From: an uncultured Bacillota bacterium
Lineage (GTDB): Bacteria; Bacillota; UBA994; UBA5500
Assembly: GCA_937874815.1 (NCBI GenBank)
Contig: CALNBW010000255.1
Location: 1 to 10,545 of the forward strand
Direction: 5' to 3'
DNA length: 10,545 bases
Positions within the stretch are counted from its first letter, which is position 1, and the number at the start of each line of letters is the position of its first letter. Shown piece by piece: positions 1-5,558 of this stretch. Made by a program: the position numbers and the translations under genes. Under the pieces are notes generated by a model. That model was given only the letters and a program-made list of their open reading frames with translations. It made no database searches and was not told where the DNA came from.

Positions 1-663
1 CGTTTTCTGCGCAATACTACGAGTGACAGTCGTAACCGCCAGAATGCCGCCCGACTACTAAGTTTCTTTGACGGTGTGGAATATTCCACAAGCTATGATT
101 CGGACTTCTCAAAGAGCCTTGTCGACCGCAGTATGAGCCACCACTACGACAAGGCTCTTTCGTGGTGCCGTGTTTTCTTGCGAGGTAATAGTTTCTCCGC
201 TTTTGCCGGTAGCGAGGTTGCGCTTGCTCTTCTTTTTCCGATGGAAAAGGTGTTCGAGAGCTTTGTTGCTGCAAAGTTCCGCAAACACATTGGTAGCGGT
301 GTTATCTTGCGAACGCAGGATGCCAAATACAGTTTATTTGACAGTCCGGCCCGTGCCTTTTCCCTTCGTCCTGACCTTGTGTTGGAATTTGGTGGGCGCA
401 TAGTCGTTCTGGATACCAAATGGAAGCTGCTCTCGGACAAGGCCCGCAACAACGGTATTTCACAATCCGATATGTATCAGATGTACGCTTACAGTAAAAA
501 ATATGAAGCAGACAGCATTGTCTTGCTATATCCCTATTCCGATGCAATAAGCAAAACCGATATCAGATATGCCTCTAATGACAATGTAAAGGTCGATGTT
601 GCCTTCGTTGACCTTAAGAATGCAGATGGCAGTATTTCCAAGCTATTAGCGGAGGTATGCTAA
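1..663 (+). CDS. mcrC: McrC, nuclease subunit of McrBC type IV restriction (5'-partial)
   Basis: The reading frame is open from the first base, so the true start lies upstream of the window and only the C-terminal 220 residues are seen. McrC is the nuclease partner of the GTPase McrB; together they cut DNA carrying modified cytosine. The visible part carries the PD-(D/E)xK nuclease signature: LRPDLVLE near codons 123-129, then VVLDTKWK near codons 136-142, followed by the conserved stretch SQSDMYQMYAYSKKY. The GTPase gene mcrB would be expected just upstream, outside the window. The stop codon overlaps the ATG of a macrodomain remnant by one base (TAATG), an operon-like junction. The catalytic region looks intact. 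Family assignment is confident; activity depends on the unseen N-terminus and on McrB. Confidence 0.87.
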   Translation, partial: RFLRNTTSDSRNRQNAARLLSFFDGVEYSTSYDSDFSKSLVDRSMSHHYDKALSWCRVFLRGNSFSAFAGSEVALALLFPMEKVFESFVAAKFRKHIGSGVILRTQDAKYSLFDSPARAFSLRPDLVLEFGGRIVVLDTKWKLLSDKARNNGISQSDMYQMYAYSKKYEADSIVLLYPYSDAISKTDIRYASNDNVKVDVAFVDLKNADGSISKLLAEVC

Positions 664-797
664 TGCCATTCACCATCGTCCGTCAGGACATTACAAAAAG
701 GAAAGTCGATGCTATCGTTAATCAGCGATTTGTAGCGCTGGGTGGGGAAGGCTATGACAAAGATGGCTCCGCTGTTACACAGCCGCATGCAGAATAG
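663..797 (+). pseudogene. Macrodomain (ADP-ribose-binding) gene, N-terminal remnant
   Basis: A 44-codon frame starts at an ATG that overlaps the mcrC stop codon (TAATG). Its first 20 residues, MPFTIVRQDITKRKVDAIVN, match the classic macrodomain N-terminus, where IVN is normally followed by AAN and a glycine-rich ADP-ribose loop. Here the next residues are QRFVALGGEGYD, which only loosely resemble that loop, and a TAG codon ends the frame at 795-797. Macrodomains usually need about 150-180 residues, so this is a broken gene. The break lies three bases before the 33-bp tandem repeats, which suggests that insertion or recombination at the repeat removed the rest. The family call rests on the N-terminal motif alone. 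Confidence 0.55.
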
Positions 798-799
798 TT

Positions 800-865
800 G
801 GGATGAATAAATAGAACCGTCCCCAAAGTTCAGGGATGAATAAATAGAACCGTCCCCAAAGCTCA
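800..865 (+). repeat. 33-bp tandem repeat, two copies, REP-like
   Basis: Two adjacent 33-base units (800-832 and 833-865) differ at one position (TTCA versus CTCA at the end). Each begins GGGATGAATAAATAGAACCG and continues TCCCCAAAG. Read on the minus strand this is the GGGGACGGTTCTATTTATTC type of sequence, which from memory is common between genes in Clostridia and Negativicutes and often linked to REP-associated transposases; that link is an inference. The repeats lie between the macrodomain remnant and another coding scrap, so they mark a breakpoint. A weaker inverted relative lies at 1788-1806. Confidence 0.9.
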
Positions 866-926
866 CGAGTGGGTCGATAAGCGGCTTGGAAGCCGATACG
901 ATTGGCGGCCACAATTCGATGCTTGA
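861..926 (+). other. Unassigned 3'-terminal coding scrap
   Basis: Directly after the tandem repeats an open frame reads AHEWVDKRLGSRYDWRPQFD plus one residue, then a TGA at 924-926. The residue composition looks like real protein rather than chance. It could be the tail of a gene that once preceded the kinase at 946, ending 19 bases before that start. There is no start codon upstream in frame; a stop lies at 837-839. I do not recognise the family, and chance cannot be excluded at this length. Confidence 0.25.
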
Positions 927-945
927 AAAGCAGAAGAAGGTGCTC

Positions 946-1467
946 ATGTTGGAAAGAGCGATATATTTAATCACTGGCGTTATGGCGTCAGGAAAATCAA
1001 CAATTGCGGAACTACTCGCCTCAAAAATGAAAAAGGGCGTGCATCTGCGCGGTGATGTGTTTCGCCGAATGATTGTATCTGGACGTGCTGAGATGTCCGC
1101 ACAGCCGTCCAATGAGGCTATCCGACAGTTGCATCTGCGCTATCGCCTGGCCGCAGATTCGGCAAAAACCTATTATGACAACGGATTTTCCGTTGTTTTG
1201 CAGGACAACTACTACGGAGAAGAAATATTCGGCATATTGGATATGTTGAAGGACTATCCTGTCCATGTAATAGTACTCTGCCCGAATGTGGAGGCAGTAA
1301 AAAAGCGTGAAAAGATGCGGGGAAAGGTCGGTTATACCGGCTTTACGGTAGAGGCTCTGTATGCGGACTTTATGAAGGAGACCCCAAAAATCGGCTTTTG
1401 GCTGGATACTTCGGAACAGTCTCCGGAGCAATCAGTTGAGGACATTTTTCTGCACTTTGGAAAGTAA
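946..1467 (+). CDS. P-loop kinase of the AAA_33 / chloramphenicol-phosphotransferase-like type
   Basis: This 173-residue protein appears intact. It has an N-terminal Walker A motif, GVMASGKS at residues 11-18, followed by HLRGDVFRRMIVSGR, an acceptor-side segment seen in small-molecule P-loop kinases, then VVLQDNYYG and VIVLCPNVEAVKKRE, which leads into an arginine/lysine-rich lid. The C-terminus has the phrase GFWLDTSEQSPEQSVEDI, typical of this family. Such proteins phosphorylate small molecules or nucleotide-like substrates; the actual substrate is unknown. I chose the ATG at 946 because AAGAAGG lies five bases upstream; an open frame reaches back to a TTG at 886 without a comparable ribosome binding site. 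A zeta-toxin-like kinase is an alternative, but no antitoxin gene is adjacent. Confidence 0.8.
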   Translation: MLERAIYLITGVMASGKSTIAELLASKMKKGVHLRGDVFRRMIVSGRAEMSAQPSNEAIRQLHLRYRLAADSAKTYYDNGFSVVLQDNYYGEEIFGILDMLKDYPVHVIVLCPNVEAVKKREKMRGKVGYTGFTVEALYADFMKETPKIGFWLDTSEQSPEQSVEDIFLHFGK

Positions 1468-1674
1468 CTTGATGATGAACACCGAAAAGATGCAATAACC
1501 GATCCCGGCGACTGGGGGCCATAGATCAACGGCGGAAGAAGGCTGAAACTTGATGGTATTGGTGTAGATATTTTTTTCAGGGATACCCGAAAAGTCATTG
1601 CCGTGATTGATGATTGCATTGGTGGAAAGATCTCGGTTGACTATCAATGCGGTCATCCGTTGGGTGTGTTGTAA
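1468..1674 (+). pseudogene. Nucleotidyltransferase-superfamily remnant with in-frame amber codon
   Basis: Immediately after the kinase stop, and in the same frame, the sequence reads DEHRKDAITDPGDWGP, then TAG at 1522-1524, then INGGRRLKLDGIGVDIFFRD, and further on IAVIDDCIGG, VDYQCGHPLG and a TAA. This matches the middle of a family of stand-alone nucleotidyltransferases (Pol-beta / aminoglycoside-nucleotidyltransferase fold), in which the phrase is usually GWGPWVNGGG and the pattern VDxxxRD is followed by GHPxG. The TAG therefore most likely replaces a tryptophan TGG. Both the N-terminal catalytic GS motif and the C-terminal half are missing. The relatives modify small molecules by transferring AMP or a similar nucleotide. 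The fragment is non-functional as it stands. The family call is from memory of the motif. Confidence 0.66.
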
Positions 1675-1723
1675 AGCGGCGGGGAGGCCGGAAATAACGC
1701 TCGGAGCGATTATCAGAGTATGC

Positions 1724-1781
1724 GCATTAATAGCCAAACGATAAGAATAGATACACTTCATAACGTGAGGAGAAGCTTTAT
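1724..1781 (+). repeat. 58-bp direct repeat, copy A
   Basis: This copy aligns without gaps to 3616-3673, with about five mismatches. The best-conserved part is AGATRCACTTCATAACGTGA followed by GGAGAAGCTTTAT. In copy B that end is the ribosome binding site and start region of a GNAT gene. In copy A the start ATG is replaced by ATA, and the sequence diverges right after it. Copy A is therefore probably the upstream region of a lost gene copy, or a shared recombination site. It can also be read as protein (RIDTLHNVRRSF here, RIDALHNVRRSF in copy B). Confidence 0.85.
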
Positions 1782-1841
1782 ACGGATTTTGGGGACGACT
1801 CTATCTGCATATCTTGAATCGGCCGACAGTTTGCGGCTAAC

Positions 1842-1949
1842 CTAACGCAGCAAGTTCCATAGCTGATTGGCGTGGTACAGAACGTCAATAACCGTCGCGT
1901 CAATGTTGCCTTGGGTAATCAGACCATAACCCCTCTGTGTCAAGATAGG
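1842..1949 (-). pseudogene. Unassigned minus-strand coding remnant
   Basis: On the minus strand a frame reads ILTQRGYGLITQGNIDATVI and continues DVLYHANQLWNLLR before a TAG at 1842-1844. The composition is protein-like, without low-complexity runs. I do not recognise the family, and no start codon or ribosome binding site is evident. The plus strand of the same stretch is also open, leading into the IS3-like frame, so only one of the two readings can be meaningful; the IS3 similarity begins only after about 1980. It may be the tail of a gene interrupted where the insertion sequence fragment begins. Confidence 0.25.
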
Positions 1950-1979
1950 AGAAGGTGCAAAAAAAGTCTCAGAGATTCT

Positions 1980-2307
1980 GGGGATAAGTCCCAGGTAGCA
2001 CGAGAGAGGCTAGATCAGCTTGTTAACGCTGCCGAGGAGCTAGCGCCCACAGTAGGCGTGGTTGCTGCCTGCAAAGCAATTGGTGTAAGCCGCGCCACAC
2101 TGTATCGACGCCGTAAACCGGCAACCAGGAATAAGCTGCGTAAGAAACCGGATCGGGCGCTGAGCGAGGAGGAAAGGCAGGCCGTTCTAGCGACGCTGCA
2201 CTGCCCTCGGTTTGCAGATAAAGCCCCTGCTGAGATTTACGCCACCTTGCTAGACGAAGGTTCCCATCTTTGCTCAATCAGCACCATGTACCGCCTGTTA
2301 AGAGCCT
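1980..2307 (+). mobile_element. IS3-family transposase, N-terminal half only
   Basis: The frame (open 1872-2342) contains GDKSQVARERLDQLVNAAEE, then a helix-turn-helix, VAACKAIGVSRATLYRRRKP, then ALSEEERQAVLATLHCPRFA and STMYRLLRA. This is the DNA-binding N-terminal part of a single-frame IS3-type transposase. In intact relatives STMYRLLRA is followed by the DDE integrase core; here the similarity stops at about 2307 and the frame ends 35 bases later in unrelated sequence. No terminal inverted repeats or target duplication could be identified on either side. There is no ATG in frame, so it is a dead fragment. It shows that insertion-sequence traffic helped build this island. Confidence 0.77.
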
Positions 2308-2308
2308 T

Positions 2309-2515
2309 GCGGCATACGGTGAGAAGGGTCTGGATCTGCTAGAAGCGAGTCTGCGGAGCAGTAATGTTTCTGCCACCCTTAAAAGTCCAGAAGCTGACGT
2401 TATTGCCTGTCCAAGGATTGCCATATATGATGACCTTAAGGTTCTTGTAACCACTTACAGTGAAAGATATAGGCCCTATGGTGATGTCTCATTGGAAGGA
2501 GGTAGCGTATGGTGA
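2309..2515 (+). other. Unassigned coding remnant overlapping the next gene's start
   Basis: From the IS3 breakpoint a frame reads AAYGEKGLDLLEASLRSSNV and later IAIYDDLKVLVTTYSERYRP, ending at TGA 2513-2515, just after the ATG of the next gene (2509). That small overlap, with the ribosome binding site of the next gene inside the remnant, is what an old operon junction would look like. The composition is protein-like, but I do not recognise the family. It has no start of its own except by fusion into the transposase frame, so it is probably the 3' end of a gene cut by the insertion sequence. Confidence 0.33.
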
Positions 2516-3060
2516 TTTTGCTTTTTGGTATATCTAACGTAGGCAAGACTTTAACGGGGGAGAAACTTGCTGGAAGACTGGGATACTCCTTTCGTGATTT
2601 GGATGAGGAAATAAAAAGGAGACTAAACACAACCTTGGAAGGTTTTATGCGCAGCTATCAATATACTTACGAAAGATGTAAGATCAAGGGCAGAATCTTA
2701 AGTGATTCAGTAGGTGAGTGCAACGACGATATTGTAATCGCGGTAAGCCCCATTTACTATGCTAGAAATTTCAACCCGCTTTTAGATTTGGAACAAGTGA
2801 TTGCAATCGAGTTGCAGGATACAGAAGAACATATTTTTCAAAGACTTGTCTTCTCAGATAGTGAGGATAATATGTATAAGGACGATATATACAAGAACCT
2901 ACACAAGGGCCATTATATTAAGGAAATACATGGGGATATCGTATATGCAAGAAGGCTCTTTAAAAAGATCAAAAACAAGTACTTCATGGACAACCAATCG
3001 GTAGACCAAGTGGTCGCCGGCTTGATTGCTATGGTCAAGAATATATCCGCTAGTATTTAA
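2509..3060 (+). CDS. P-loop protein, shikimate-kinase-like (substrate unknown)
   Basis: A complete 183-residue protein with an ideal ribosome binding site, AAGGAGGT at 2496-2503, five bases before the ATG. The N-terminus has a Walker A motif, GISNVGKT at residues 7-14, followed by LAGRLGYSFRDLDEEIKRRL, the arrangement of the shikimate kinase family, where an acidic DxD-type site and an arginine follow the P-loop. However, the shikimate-binding GGG motif is absent: the corresponding strand reads DIVIAVSPIYYA. It is therefore probably a family relative acting on another small molecule rather than aroK. The C-terminal half is lysine- and isoleucine-rich. Base composition is AT-richer than the IS3 fragment upstream, which suggests a separate origin. 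Its stop codon abuts the HNH remnant. Confidence 0.72.
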   Translation: MVILLFGISNVGKTLTGEKLAGRLGYSFRDLDEEIKRRLNTTLEGFMRSYQYTYERCKIKGRILSDSVGECNDDIVIAVSPIYYARNFNPLLDLEQVIAIELQDTEEHIFQRLVFSDSEDNMYKDDIYKNLHKGHYIKEIHGDIVYARRLFKKIKNKYFMDNQSVDQVVAGLIAMVKNISASI

Positions 3061-3122
3061 ACCAGGGAATCATCCCGATTGCGGACAAACAGTTCGGTGA
3101 TGCCTTCACCTCTGCAGGTGAT

Positions 3123-3509
3123 TTGCTTGACTACGTAGAGACGCTCATAAACCAGGCGAGTTCTAGCGATGAATATAGGTATCACCTACACGATGAAAGC
3201 AGAACGCACATAACATCGACAAAACAGATTTACAGAAGTAAAGCCGCCAAAACCGAATGTATTCGGCTGAAAGGCTGTCACTGCAATATCTGCGGGTTCG
3301 ATTTCGGGAAGGCATATGGCGAACTGGGCAAAGACTACATTGAGGTTCACCACATCACGCCCATAGGAAAGCTGTCTACCGCTGAAGGTTACGATGGCAT
3401 AGCCCCTCAAAACGATCTAATTCCGCTTTGTTCTAACTGCCACTCAATGATTCATAGGCGAAAAGAGCCGTATCGGCCAGATGAAATAAAGGCCCTGCTT
3501 GGCAAATAG
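3123..3509 (+). CDS. HNH endonuclease domain protein, McrA-like, 5'-truncated
   Basis: The C-terminal HNH domain is complete. CNIC (residues 54-57 from the TTG) and CSNC (103-106) form the zinc site, VHHITPIG carries the HH, NDLIPLC supplies the Asn region, and HSMIHRR carries the final histidines. It ends PYRPDEIKALLGK, typical of McrA-like enzymes that cut modified or foreign DNA. The frame is open back to 3054, and the residues from 3063 on (QGIIPIADKQFGDAFTSAGD) also read like part of this protein. No ATG exists there, and the TTG at 3123 has a poor ribosome binding site. I infer that the 5' part was lost at a junction immediately after the upstream kinase stop. The nuclease fold may survive, but expression is doubtful. 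Confidence 0.7.
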   Translation: MLDYVETLINQASSSDEYRYHLHDESRTHITSTKQIYRSKAAKTECIRLKGCHCNICGFDFGKAYGELGKDYIEVHHITPIGKLSTAEGYDGIAPQNDLIPLCSNCHSMIHRRKEPYRPDEIKALLGK

Positions 3510-3615
3510 GGGCGGGTATGTCTTAACTTACTTTCTTTGGTGACCAGAACGATTTTGTGCCAAGAGGTGCCGCCTGCCGCTATGTTCCCCCATACGCGGG
3601 CACGTGGAACACGCG

Positions 3616-3673
3616 GCATTGATAACCAAGAGATAAGAATAGATGCACTTCATAACGTGAGGAGAAGCTTTAT
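3616..3673 (+). repeat. 58-bp direct repeat, copy B (GNAT gene leader)
   Basis: This is the partner of 1724-1781. It contains GTGAGGAGAAGCTTT directly before the GNAT ATG at 3672, so in this copy the repeat includes a working ribosome binding site. Two direct copies about 1.9 kb apart could recombine and delete the IS3 fragment, the shikimate-kinase-like gene and the HNH gene. Confidence 0.85.
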
Positions 3674-4065
3674 GTTAAGGAAAGCAACAATATCTGATTT
3701 GATTACCATAACTCAATTAGCTATCCTGCTGTGGCCTGATAACGAATTTGACGACTTGAAGCGGGAGATAGAGGAGACGCTTTTAGGAAAAAAGGCCGCG
3801 TTCTTTCTGTATTTTGACGCAGCTATACCTGTTGGGTTTGCGCAATGCCAGCTGCGATATGATTACGTAGAAGGGACACAAAGCAGCCCGGTCGGCTATT
3901 TGGAGGGCATTTTTGTGATAAAGGAGCATCGGAGCAAATACAGGTAGCTATGCTTTTCATATGAAGGCTGGTTTTCAAGAGGCTAATCGCATCATTTGCT
4001 TTAAGAAGAAAATCAGTATGACGCAGAGCAAAAATAACGCTACCCTTAAGTGTCCGTGGGAATAA
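3672..4065 (+). pseudogene. GNAT acetyltransferase, aminoglycoside 6'-N-acetyltransferase-like, internally deleted
   Basis: From the ATG at 3672 (ribosome binding site GAGGAGA) the frame reads MLRKATISDLITITQLAILL, then LWPDNEF, FFLYFDAAIPVGFAQCQLR and VGYLEGIFVIKEHRSKYR before TAG at 3945. This is the N-terminal two thirds of an AAC(6')-like enzyme. The C-terminal strand resumes one frame away from 3946 as YAFHMKAGFQEANRIICFKK. The missing piece, roughly 35 residues, contains the R/Q-x-x-G-x-G/A acetyl-CoA-binding loop and the following helix, so neither fragment can be active. Intact relatives acetylate aminoglycosides or similar amines. The deletion is seen directly as a frame change; its size is judged from the family length of about 145-150 residues. 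Confidence 0.8.
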
Positions 4066-4087
4066 GTCCAAGGGGCCATATTATATC

Positions 4088-4115
4088 GTGACAGATCTAT
4101 CTTGAATGCTATAAT
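4088..4115 (+). promoter_or_regulatory. Sigma-70-type promoter for the Sel1 gene
   Basis: GTGACA (4088-4093), a 16-base spacer, then a perfect TATAAT (4110-4115). The expected transcript start near 4122 gives a short leader before the ATG at 4158. It lies in the gap between the GNAT pseudogene and the Sel1 gene. Confidence 0.6.
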
Positions 4116-4157
4116 GATATTGATAATGTTGTTACTATGATTGTTAGGAGAGATGGT

Positions 4158-4553
4158 ATGTCAGAAGGTTATTATAAACCATGCAAGGAATTTGATGAGT
4201 GCAATGAGCTGATTGAGAAATACTTCCTGACCGAGCAGTATGAGAAATGCTTTGAAGGTCATCTGAAACTGGCCGAGACGGGCTATCCATTGGCTGAATG
4301 CCAAGTTGGATATTTCTACTATGAGGGACTTGGTGTTGATAAGGACCTAGAAAAGTCTTTCTATTGGACGGAACGGGCTGCAAAACACGGCGATAGAGAC
4401 GCTCAGAATAACCTTGCTGAGTTGTTTTACGCTGAAGGCGTTGTTGTAGAAAAGGACATTGAGAAGGCCAAAGAATGGTATAACGCGGCTGCGATTAACG
4501 GACATCCAGAAGCCCTGGAGAAGTGCCGGGCATTAGGGGTTGAAGTAGACTAA
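4158..4553 (+). CDS. Sel1-repeat protein
   Basis: A 131-residue protein. After an N-terminal helical part it has two Sel1-like repeats: residues 44-79, including AECQVGYFYYEGLGVDKDLE and WTERAAKHGD, and residues 80-115, including AQNNLAELFYAEG and AKEWYNAAAINGH. Sel1 repeats form alpha-alpha hairpins that serve as protein-binding scaffolds. There is no signal peptide, so it is probably cytoplasmic. I chose the ATG at 4158 because TAGGAGAG lies about six bases upstream; an in-frame ATG at 4137 has no ribosome binding site. It has its own promoter upstream and is followed closely by the metallophosphoesterase, with which it may be co-transcribed. Its partner is unknown. Confidence 0.82.
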   Translation: MSEGYYKPCKEFDECNELIEKYFLTEQYEKCFEGHLKLAETGYPLAECQVGYFYYEGLGVDKDLEKSFYWTERAAKHGDRDAQNNLAELFYAEGVVVEKDIEKAKEWYNAAAINGHPEALEKCRALGVEVD

Positions 4554-4594
4554 GTTGGCTATCTTTGCAGTGATAAACGAGGGTGAAAGCAGTG

Positions 4595-4630
4595 ATGGAC
4601 TTTCAGTACCTGGAGGGAGTGAGCGAATGA
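4595..4630 (+). other. Eleven-codon frame coupled to the metallophosphoesterase
   Basis: MDFQYLEGVSE ends in a TGA that overlaps the next ATG (GAATGA). GAGGGTGA lies seven bases before its own ATG. It may be a translationally coupled leader, or the last residues of a former upstream gene, since the frame is open back only to 4577. Too short to decide. Confidence 0.25.
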
Positions 4631-5190
4631 TCTACTTCACCAGCGACCTGCACTTTGGGCATCAGAACGCGATTGCCTTATGCGACAGGCCGTTTGTTGA
4701 TCTGGAAGAGATGACTGAAACGCTAATCAGGAATTACAATAAAACGGTGCATAAGAACGACATAGTTTACATACTGGGCGACTTATCCTATCGTATTCCG
4801 GTAGAAAAGGCTGAAGAGATTATTTCTAGGTTGAAGGGGCGGAAGACCCTGGTGATCGGCAATCACGATAAGAGTTATAATCCTGATCTATTCGATGAAA
4901 TTTGTGCCTATAAGGACATCCGCTATAACAAGCTGTTGTTCAGTCTGCTGCACTACCCGATGCTGGAATGGCGAAATTCTCCCCATGGCAGCATTCATCT
5001 GCATGGGCATATTCATTCAAGGCCGGATAAACCCTATGACATTACCGGTTTCGTCGGCAACAACTACAACCAGGATAATAAAGCACGCGGCATCAGACGA
5101 TATGATGTCGGAGTGGATGCCAACAACTTTAAGCCAGTGTCTATCGAGCAGATACTGGCATTTTTCGAGATAGAGCCTGACACTGACTAA
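4627..5190 (+). CDS. Calcineurin-like metallophosphoesterase
   Basis: An intact 187-residue metallophosphoesterase with all five metal and catalytic blocks in order: SDLHFGH at 6-12, GDLS at 51-54, GNHD at 78-81, LLHYP at 107-111 and HLHGHIHS from 124. These ligate two divalent metals and hydrolyse phosphomonoesters or phosphodiesters. The short length and the DLHFGH opening fit the small prokaryotic phosphoesterases often found in accessory regions and phages; the substrate cannot be told. I chose the ATG at 4627 because the SDLHFGH strand must be at the N-terminus and GGAGGG lies about nine bases upstream. The longer frame from 4555 would add 24 residues of no evident fold. It lies downstream of the Sel1 gene and may share its promoter. 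Confidence 0.88.
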   Translation: MIYFTSDLHFGHQNAIALCDRPFVDLEEMTETLIRNYNKTVHKNDIVYILGDLSYRIPVEKAEEIISRLKGRKTLVIGNHDKSYNPDLFDEICAYKDIRYNKLLFSLLHYPMLEWRNSPHGSIHLHGHIHSRPDKPYDITGFVGNNYNQDNKARGIRRYDVGVDANNFKPVSIEQILAFFEIEPDTD

Positions 5191-5206
5191 GTAGGGGCCC
5201 CTCCTG

Positions 5207-5484
5207 TTACAACGTTTTTCTCATCACCACTTTTCTATCGCGCCGTGCCACTTCTACAAGCCCAGCCTTTTCATATAGCCGAATGGGGCCGTGAAAGTCG
5301 TAATCTACAGGTTCCGTTTGCACATCGGCGTAACCCTCAACCGCCGCAAAGCCCTGCGCTCTGCTATCGGCAATCACTTGCCTTAACAGAGCAGTTGAAA
5401 CACCCTTGCCCCGATACTCAGGTGCAATGGCTCTAGGTATGCTGAGAAGAGGTCGGGGGTTAAGGGTTTGATGATGATGTTCAT
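5207..5484 (-). pseudogene. GNAT acetyltransferase with a large internal deletion
   Basis: On the minus strand an ATG at 5484 opens MNIIIKPLTPDLFSAYLE, a typical GNAT N-terminus. At about 5431 the frame shifts and the sequence continues AIAPEYRGKGVSTALLRQVI, then YDFHGPIRLYEKAGLVEVAR and MRKTL before TAA at 5207-5209. The acetyl-CoA loop, RGKGVST, is present, but about half of the protein (the beta2-beta4 region between the two parts) is missing, and the two parts are out of frame. The parent family has about 180-190 residues and often a cysteine-rich central part. This is the second GNAT in the island to have lost an internal piece. It lies convergent to the metallophosphoesterase gene, with 16 bases between the two stop codons. 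Confidence 0.8.
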
Positions 5485-5558
5485 GGGGTTACAGCCCCTT
5501 TCTGTGCTTTTTAATTGCCGAAGCGTGCACTTCTATTTCGCCAGAATTCTATAATCCA

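Noticed and set aside
946..1467. Zeta-type toxin of a toxin-antitoxin pair
   Set aside because: No small antitoxin gene is adjacent, and the C-terminal phrases fit the phosphotransferase-like kinases better.
1724..1781. Integron attC site
   Set aside because: No paired RYYYAAC/GTTRRRY core sites and no palindromic structure; no integrase gene is seen.
1872..2342. A functional transposase or complete insertion sequence
   Set aside because: The DDE core is absent, there is no ATG in frame, and no terminal inverted repeats were found.
2509..3060. Genuine shikimate kinase (aroK)
   Set aside because: The P-loop fits, but the shikimate-binding GGG motif is missing and no other aromatic-pathway gene is nearby.
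3584..3610. A CRISPR array
   Set aside because: Only one repeat-like copy is seen; no regularly spaced second copy exists within the window.
3537..3671. N-terminal extension of the GNAT protein from the GTG/TTG-type start
   Set aside because: The family begins at MLRKATISDL, the ATG at 3672 has a good ribosome binding site, and the upstream segment is the 58-bp repeat.
5245..5436. Plus-strand small protein
   Set aside because: It is the shadow of the minus-strand GNAT pseudogene, whose motifs are clear.
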